Assembly: GCA_030612095.1 (NCBI GenBank)
Contig: JAUWOO010000065.1
Coordinates: forward strand, 1 to 9,694
Direction: 5' to 3'
DNA: 9,694 nucleotides
Origin: Thermoplasmatota archaeon
GTDB lineage: Archaea > Thermoplasmatota > E2 > DHVEG-1
The notes below the pieces were generated by a model. That model saw nothing but the letters and a program-made list of their open reading frames with translations, was not told the origin of the DNA and searched no databases. Positions 5,724 to 9,694 of this stretch are shown here, one piece after another; positions within the stretch are counted from its first letter, which is position 1, and the number at the start of each line of letters is the position of its first letter. The translations under genes were made by a program, and so were the position numbers.

Positions 5724-5891
5724 GACATCCAGATGCGGCCAAGATATGGGTGGCTATTCTGTCTATTGATAAAATTTAGGACTTTTTACACACAGCCTTT
5801 TGCTAAAGACATGATAAATATGACAAGTTGTGCTATAGAAATAGTAAGTAAGTGTTTTTATATGATAGAAAATACCAATGCATAGCAAACA

Positions 5892-5899
5892 TTTAATTA
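5892..5899 (+). promoter_or_regulatory. Possible TATA box of the AbiE-like operon
   Basis: TTTAATTA is centred about 27 bp before the ATG at 5923, consistent with a leaderless transcript; there is no Shine-Dalgarno motif upstream of that ATG. Confidence 0.4.
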
Positions 5900-5900
5900 C

Positions 5901-5915
5901 TAGTTAATATTACTA
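5901..5915 (+). promoter_or_regulatory. Possible operator TAGT-N7-ACTA before the AbiE-like operon
   Basis: A 15-bp imperfect palindrome with TAGT and ACTA ends lies between the putative TATA box and the ATG. AbiEi antitoxins are known to bind inverted repeats in their own promoters, so this is a candidate autoregulatory site; the short arms make chance possible. Confidence 0.3.
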
Positions 5916-5922
5916 TGTATTT

Positions 5923-6513
5923 ATGAAAGGAGACAAACGTGAAAGAATCATTCGAACTCTCCTTAATAACCCGGATGGTAATCTTACTGCATATCGCATA
6001 CATTGCAAAGCTGAATGTTCACAGCCCTGGGCGCTAACCTATGTAAAGAAACTGGAGAATTTGGGTTTTCTAAAAAAAACCAAAGTAACTGATGTCTACG
6101 GGCTTTTTAACTACTGGATGAAAATCCGCTTACCTCCAAAGTGTGCAAACTATCATCTAAACAACAATCCACTTACAATCATTAAGAAAAGCGGCATGAG
6201 CTATGCACTCACCACTTATCAAGCTGAAAATCTACTTCACGGGTATCTTTTCCCAACCCGTACAGATCTCTATATTCTCAACGATGAGTTAGATGAATGG
6301 CATACCTATCTCATCAACCATGGACTTGCTGGAGGAGGAAACACTCGCATTATCATTGCCGACCCTTTTATCGTCAATAAACATACTACGAATCGTAAAG
6401 GATATGATATCGTATCAAGATCACAACTCATCAGCGATCTTTTCATGGAAGGGGGCGTTGCGGTAGAAGCTGCGCATATGCTTATTTCGGAGTGGTATTC
6501 TGAATTTTTATAA
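5923..6513 (+). CDS. AbiEi-like winged-helix antitoxin/regulator (type IV TA)
   Basis: The 196-residue protein begins with a winged helix (about 5-58: ERIIRTLLN, LTAYRIHCKAECSQPWALTYVKKLENLGFLKK). A C-terminal domain follows with the features of AbiEi-type proteins: YALTTYQAENLLHGYLFP (94-111), a strand TRIIIADPFIV (141-151) and the helix QLISDLFMEGGVAVEAAHML (168-187). AbiEi proteins repress their operon and counteract the AbiEii nucleotidyltransferase without forming a stable complex with it. The nucleotidyltransferase gene follows 43 bp downstream on the same strand. ATG at 5923 is chosen because the winged helix begins at once and a TATA-like box lies 27 bp upstream. Family assignment is by motif pattern, good but not certain. 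Confidence 0.8.
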   Translation: MKGDKRERIIRTLLNNPDGNLTAYRIHCKAECSQPWALTYVKKLENLGFLKKTKVTDVYGLFNYWMKIRLPPKCANYHLNNNPLTIIKKSGMSYALTTYQAENLLHGYLFPTRTDLYILNDELDEWHTYLINHGLAGGGNTRIIIADPFIVNKHTTNRKGYDIVSRSQLISDLFMEGGVAVEAAHMLISEWYSEFL

Positions 6514-6556
6514 TAATCAGATCGCGACAATTACTGAAAATTATCTTTCCAATTTA

Positions 6557-7291
6557 ATGAAATCTATTACTAACCCTACTTGCCTTCTTGGAGGTTGGGC
6601 AGTCTATCATAGCGTTAATACTTCTTTTTTTCGAAAGAAAAATCGCCCATACCTTGGTTCACGTGATATCGATTTTGGCATATATATCAAGCCAATGATG
6701 AGTAAAACCAAACTTATTTCGTCACAATTATTTCAAATGACACACCTTCTTGAATCAGAGGCTTTTCAAATAGACGGAATAAGATACCGGAAAGATATTA
6801 CATATGATATCAGGGGTGCAAATGGGGAAGAAAAAAAAGAATCGTTTCCACTTTATATTGATATTATCGTCAATGCATATCCACCTAGCTATTCAGATAT
6901 CATCCCTCAATATTTCTTTGAAGAACCTCTTCTTGAAAACATCTATAGTAGTCCACAATATCAAATTCAATTACCTAAGATTAGTCATCATTTATTTATG
7001 CCGACACCAGAGATACTGTCTGCAATTAAGCTACAATGTATTTGTGGTAGAAATATTCATCATAAACGAGTGAAAGATCTCTGTGACCTTTATAGTCTGT
7101 TATTTTATGCATCAAAATCTTTTAAGAACACTGTTGAAGAAATGAAAAAGTTTATTGCACCGGGTTCTGTTAGACAAGTCAAAGAAATTGTTGATAAAGA
7201 ACTGATGATAGAAAGTGAGAAATTGCTTGGAGAGCCTCCAGGTTCAATCAACACAGTTATCATCAATCTCTTTAATGAATTTGGAATCTAA
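6557..7291 (+). CDS. AbiEii-like nucleotidyltransferase toxin (type IV TA)
   Basis: The 244-residue protein carries the DNA polymerase beta-type nucleotidyltransferase signature: LLGGWAVY (GG at 12-13), then GSRDIDFGI (D37 and D39 bind metal) and the third acidic strand YIDIIVN (D102). The C-terminal part has KLQCICGR and KRVKDLCDLYSLL (about 158-182), the conserved KxxDxxD helix of AbiEii/MenT-like enzymes. Such toxins transfer nucleotides to targets, for MenT to tRNA acceptor ends; the target here is unknown. The GG motif comes only 12 residues after ATG 6557, short for the family, and the same frame is open for 30 codons further upstream (from 6467) with a helix-like sequence but no ATG, GTG or TTG. 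The true start is therefore uncertain. It is likely co-transcribed with the gene at 5923. Confidence 0.85.
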   Translation: MKSITNPTCLLGGWAVYHSVNTSFFRKKNRPYLGSRDIDFGIYIKPMMSKTKLISSQLFQMTHLLESEAFQIDGIRYRKDITYDIRGANGEEKKESFPLYIDIIVNAYPPSYSDIIPQYFFEEPLLENIYSSPQYQIQLPKISHHLFMPTPEILSAIKLQCICGRNIHHKRVKDLCDLYSLLFYASKSFKNTVEEMKKFIAPGSVRQVKEIVDKELMIESEKLLGEPPGSINTVIINLFNEFGI

Positions 7292-7310
7292 AAGAAGAAA
7301 ACAACAGTGG

Positions 7311-7319
7311 CTCTTTTTT
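7311..7319 (+). terminator. T-tract terminator after the AbiE-like operon
   Basis: CTCTTTTTT lies 20-28 bp past the stop codon of the nucleotidyltransferase gene. No stable hairpin precedes it, which fits intrinsic archaeal termination at T-runs. Confidence 0.45.
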
Positions 7320-7440
7320 AAAGTGATAGAATGTTTTATCATCAATTGTTTTTATCGTACACGAATATGCCTGATGTTTTTAGCGTGCGAAAGTCGGTTG
7401 ATAACTGATGGAGATTGCGAATGCAGCAGTGGAGTTGAAC

Positions 7441-7660
7441 CTGAGTTTTGCAGAAAACAGCAATGGAGAGTTTCATAATGACTATCTGCCATTGTTGATA
7501 ATCATACCTGCCTGTTGACTTTCATAATGACTATCTGCCATTGTTGATAATCATACCTGCTGAGTTTCATATATGATTCACCTGCCATCGTTTATATATA
7601 TTTCATCTGACGAGTTTTGCACAAAACATGGGTAAAACAGACGAGTTCTGCATGCAAAAG
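7441..7660 (+). repeat. Repeat array C: CTG-started units with a 49-bp duplication and GTTTTGC hairpins
   Basis: CTG units start at 7486, 7508, 7535, 7557 and 7582, with lengths 22, 27, 22, 25 and 25 bp. A 41-bp stretch (7471-7511) is repeated exactly at 7520-7560, a period of 49 bp, so one pair of units was recently duplicated. On both sides are copies of a second motif, GAGTTTTGCA followed by AAAA (7443, 7612, 7642). The copy at 7614-7627 is a perfect hairpin GTTTTG-CA-CAAAAC. The array fills the gap between the AbiE-like operon and the second ATPase promoter; bases 7320-7440 show nothing recognisable. Confidence 0.75.
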
Positions 7661-7702
7661 ATGCCTGGTAACGATTGATTTTTTCTAGCGGAAATGCTTG
7701 TT

Positions 7703-7760
7703 TTATTGTTCAGTGTATTGAGCAATAATACAGTTTATTACTCATTATATTGAGCAATAA
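7703..7760 (+). promoter_or_regulatory. Paired palindromic operators of the second ATPase gene
   Basis: Distal site 7703-7728 has arms TTATTGTTCA and TGAGCAATAA; proximal site 7735-7760 has arms TTATTACTCA and TGAGCAATAA. Each pair has one mismatch and a 6-bp spacer. The right arms belong to an exact 14-bp direct repeat TATTGAGCAATAAT. Centres are 32 bp apart, 75.5 and 43.5 bp upstream of the ATG, and the proximal site ends exactly where the TATA box begins. The regulator should bind on one face of the helix as two dimers and block transcription initiation. Spacing matches the first ATPase gene exactly; the sequence does not. Confidence 0.8.
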
Positions 7761-7769
7761 TTAAATATT
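7761..7769 (+). promoter_or_regulatory. TATA box of the second ATPase gene
   Basis: TTAAATATT is centred 26 bp before the ATG at 7791, as expected for a leaderless archaeal transcript. It directly follows the proximal palindrome. Confidence 0.6.
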
Positions 7770-7790
7770 GGGTGTGTCATTCTTCTTATT

Positions 7791-9065
7791 ATGATCTCAA
7801 AATCAGTTCTTGGAACTATCGTAAAAGATCAATTACAGGAATTTAAGGCATTACATGACTCCGTTATACGTACAAAACTTGATTTAGCAATTTCTTACAA
7901 AGGATCCGCAGCGTTTGTGGTCAAAGGACTCAGACGCAGTGGAAAAAGCACTCTGTTAAAACAGATAATTACAACGCGTTATCCTGACGATTTTTCATAT
8001 TTCAATTTTGATGATGAACGACTCATCGATTTCACTGCAGATGATTTCCAAGTACTTATGGAAACGATGATCGAACTTTTTGGAAAGAGTGAAACATTGG
8101 TCTTTGACGAAATACAAAACATCACTGGATGGGAACTCTTTATCAATAGAATTCTTAGGGAAGGTTATACCGTGTTTATTACCGGATCAAACGCTCATCT
8201 CTTAAGTAAAGAACTTGGTACGCATCTTACGGGAAGACACGTTGATATCGAACTCTACCCATTTTCGTTTACAGAGTTTCTTAAAGCAAACTCAGTGGAC
8301 ATTCCGATGAAAGGATTATATTCCACTGAGGAAAAAGCGCTTCTTTCAAAACAATTCAAGCAATATTTTGAGAAAGGCGGTATGCCTGAAGTTGTTGTCC
8401 TTCAAAACGAGCAGATGCTCACATCAGTGGTCAATGACATCATCTATAAGGACATTGTCAGCCGCTACAACATTCGAAAACCAGCAGAGTTTAAATCAAT
8501 ACTTAAATTTCTCATCGCAAACATCTCAAATCAGATCAGCTATCGATCAATTCAAAATAATTTCAATATACAAAGTTCTAATACAATCCAAAAATACATA
8601 GAGTATGCAGAGGATACCTATCTTATCTTCATTGTCCACCGATATGAACCAAAACTGAAACAGTTCGATAAAAATCTGAAGAAAATCTACTGTGTTGATA
8701 ATGGGATCATCCTTAAACATACACCCAACATTCTCAAACGACAGGGAGCCTTACTGGAAAATCTGGTAGCGGTCCATCTTAAAAGGCAGGGAAAGGAATT
8801 TTATTACTATAGAGGAAAGACTTCTGCAGAATGTGATTTTGTGATTCCAAACGAAAAACAAGCGATCCAGGTATGTGCACACCTTCACCATCAGAATAAG
8901 GATCGAGAGATTAAAGGACTTAAAGAAGCACTTGAAACACTCCGTGGGACACAAGGGCGCATTCTAACATTTGATCAAGAAGAACAACTCACACAGGATA
9001 ATAAAACAGTCACTATCCAACCAGTCTGGCAATGGCTTTTGGAAAATGAATCAACTAATGGGTAA
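7791..9065 (+). CDS. AAA+ ATPase with C-terminal DUF4143-type domain (AAA_14 family)
   Basis: The 424-residue protein has Walker A GLRRSGKST at 46-54, Walker B LVFDEIQ at 103-109, a sensor-like TGSNAHLLS at 131-139 and TGRH at 147-150. PFSFTEFL follows at 157-164, a hallmark of this family. A winged-helix-like segment spans about 245-280. The C-terminal domain has SAECDFV at 345-351 but then IQVCAH at 359-364, where nucleases of the fold would have ExK; the same QVC phrase occurs in a large AAA_14 subgroup, so it is a subfamily trait and implies loss of classical nuclease chemistry. It differs in this from the ATPase at 555-1931. Start ATG is supported by the TATA box 26 bp upstream. Its codons are less A+T-rich than those of the first ATPase. 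Flanked by repeat arrays C and D. Confidence 0.94.
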   Translation: MISKSVLGTIVKDQLQEFKALHDSVIRTKLDLAISYKGSAAFVVKGLRRSGKSTLLKQIITTRYPDDFSYFNFDDERLIDFTADDFQVLMETMIELFGKSETLVFDEIQNITGWELFINRILREGYTVFITGSNAHLLSKELGTHLTGRHVDIELYPFSFTEFLKANSVDIPMKGLYSTEEKALLSKQFKQYFEKGGMPEVVVLQNEQMLTSVVNDIIYKDIVSRYNIRKPAEFKSILKFLIANISNQISYRSIQNNFNIQSSNTIQKYIEYAEDTYLIFIVHRYEPKLKQFDKNLKKIYCVDNGIILKHTPNILKRQGALLENLVAVHLKRQGKEFYYYRGKTSAECDFVIPNEKQAIQVCAHLHHQNKDREIKGLKEALETLRGTQGRILTFDQEEQLTQDNKTVTIQPVWQWLLENESTNG

Positions 9066-9075
9066 CATATGTTAC
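9062..9075 (+). other. 14-bp perfect palindrome at the ATPase stop codon
   Basis: GTAACATATGTTAC is fully self-complementary and includes the TAA stop at 9063-9065. It could be a binding site or a short hairpin; no T-run follows, so a terminator is not supported. Confidence 0.4.
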
Positions 9076-9161
9076 TCATGCAGATCTTGTTTGCTCTCTA
9101 CATATGGTCCCTTGCATATTATGCATTTATCTTTCACGTTTGAATCATTGATGGTTCATAG

Positions 9162-9330
9162 CTGCCATTTTTGATAATACCTGCCTGTTGACTTTCATAA
9201 TGACTATCTGCCATCGTTGATAATCGTAACTGCTGTTGCTGATAATGGTAACTGACAAGCTTCATATATGATTCATCTGCCATCCTTGATAAAAAGGTGG
9301 GGTGGAGCTGCCGTCGTTAATATATGAAGG
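9162..9330 (+). repeat. Repeat array D: seven tandem CTG-started units
   Basis: Units start with CTG at 9162, 9181, 9208, 9230, 9252, 9277 and 9308, with lengths 19, 27, 22, 22, 25 and 31 bp and a last unit of about 23 bp. Size classes recur in other arrays: the 27-bp unit is found at 7508 and the 31-bp unit at 3246, each nearly identical. This is the longest array and shows the rule best: CTG, then 6 to 14 bp, then TTGATAAT, TTCATAATGA or TTCATATATGA. It lies between the second ATPase and the epimerase gene. Confidence 0.8.
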
Positions 9331-9441
9331 ATGGCAGACATGTCTGATGGGTGAGTTGTGCGTGTCGATTGGAAGAAAGTGCCTTTTTTCTTCTGTTGGA
9401 TGCGCTAAAATGTGGATTATTTCATATATGAACGATGGCAG
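9308..9441 (+). repeat. MITE-like element with 21-bp inverted arms (copy 2)
   Basis: Left arm 9308-9328 and right arm 9421-9441 are inverted copies with 2 mismatches in 21 bp and enclose 92 bp. A further inverted unit (AATTATGAACTATGGCAG) lies at 9460-9477. The inside shares TTCTTCTGTTG with the copy at 3277-3452 but is shorter by about 40 bp, so the arms are better kept than the inside. No coding capacity. Confidence 0.55.
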
Positions 9442-9557
9442 GTAAATGCTGTCTTTTGTAATTATGAACTATGGCAGATGCCATTTAGGAGTATTTTACA
9501 ATAAACCTTTCATCAAAACACAATTCTTTAATATGCATCACAGATGTAATGACGTAT

Positions 9558-9598
9558 AGTGATGTGTTTTTAGAGTGGTAAAATAGTAGAGTGATGTG
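9558..9598 (+). promoter_or_regulatory. Possible regulatory repeats AGTGATGTG before the epimerase gene
   Basis: AGTGATGTG occurs at 9558-9566 and 9590-9598, 32 bp apart, with an inverted CATCAC at 9536-9541. A weak TATA-like TAAAATAG (about 9579-9586) lies between the two copies, about 26 bp before the ATG. The 32-bp phase echoes the ATPase promoters but the position relative to the start differs. Confidence 0.35.
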
Positions 9599-9607
9599 GG
9601 GGAAACG

Positions 9608-9694
9608 ATGGAACAACACACTCAGCAATATAATAAACAACATACTAATAAAACAATAACAAACAGCACATGTATTGTTACTGGTGGTGCAGGG
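9608..9694 (+). CDS. NAD-dependent epimerase/dehydratase, extended SDR family (N-terminus only)
   Basis: Twenty-nine codons from ATG 9608 reach the right edge. After a polar, Gln/Thr/Asn-rich lead of about 18 residues comes TCIVTGGAG, the first strand and glycine-rich turn of the NAD(P)-binding Rossmann fold as found in UDP-sugar 4-epimerases and dTDP-glucose dehydratases. The lead is longer than usual; family members mostly begin a few residues before this strand, so a start farther in would be expected, but no ATG, GTG or TTG occurs between. A G-run (GGGGG) about 5-10 bp before the ATG may help initiation. The substrate cannot be told from this fragment. Confidence 0.75.
   Translation, partial: MEQHTQQYNKQHTNKTITNSTCIVTGGAG

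Larger units (their letters stand above)
5724..5922. other. Intergenic region upstream of the AbiE-like operon
   Basis: Nothing coding is visible. It holds the putative promoter of the antitoxin gene at its right end. Confidence 0.5.

Noticed and set aside
7215..7478. 87-codon plus-strand ORF
   Set aside because: It overlaps the end of the nucleotidyltransferase gene in another frame, crosses its terminator and runs into repeat array C.
7736..7760. TTATTACTCA...TGAGCAATAA as a transcription terminator hairpin of the AbiE-like operon
   Set aside because: It is more than 440 bp past that operon, occurs twice at 32-bp spacing and abuts a TATA box, which fits an operator better.
9162..9330. CRISPR array
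   Set aside because: Units adjoin without unique spacers, vary from 19 to 31 bp and are degenerate; no cas gene is present.

Overview
The window looks like archaeal accessory DNA, most likely from a euryarchaeote such as a methanogen-type lineage; the exact taxon cannot be read from it. Three things point to archaea. Several genes have an A/T-rich TATA-like box centred about 23-27 bp before the start codon, as expected for leaderless archaeal transcripts. Two large AAA ATPases with C-terminal DUF4143-type domains are present, a family abundant in archaea. The IS1-family element also looks archaeal in type. Most of the sequence is A+T-rich, the PIN module and the first ATPase most visibly so.

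Layout from left to right. A truncated zinc-ribbon/HTH protein (minus strand) runs off the left edge. Next is tandem repeat array A, then a minus-strand AAA-DUF4143 ATPase with a compact regulated promoter. A complete IS1-family insertion sequence follows (1069 bp, inverted ends, 8-bp target duplication, two-frame transposase). It sits beside repeat array B. A two-gene minus-strand module comes next: a PIN-domain ribonuclease (VapC-like toxin) and an unrecognised 311-residue partner. This module is bracketed by two identical 124-bp direct repeats, the right one overlapping the remnant of another gene. Then come, on the plus strand, an AbiEi/AbiEii-like type IV toxin-antitoxin pair, repeat array C, a second AAA-DUF4143 ATPase with its own regulated promoter, repeat array D, and the first 29 codons of an NAD-dependent sugar epimerase/dehydratase.

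The window therefore reads as a chain of independent defence or addiction modules with intergenic repeat arrays at most of the junctions. The arrays are built from 19-31 bp units that nearly all start with CTG and carry a TTGATAAT or TTCATATATGA core; they do not fit CRISPR. Arrays B and D also contain a MITE-like element with 21-bp inverted arms.

The most striking regulatory signal is shared by the two ATPase genes. Each has two palindromes whose centres lie 43.5 and 75.5 bp upstream of the start codon, exactly 32 bp apart, with the proximal palindrome next to the TATA box. The palindrome sequences differ between the genes. Each ATPase has a winged-helix-like segment between its ATPase and nuclease-like domains, so gene-specific autoregulation is a reasonable hypothesis.
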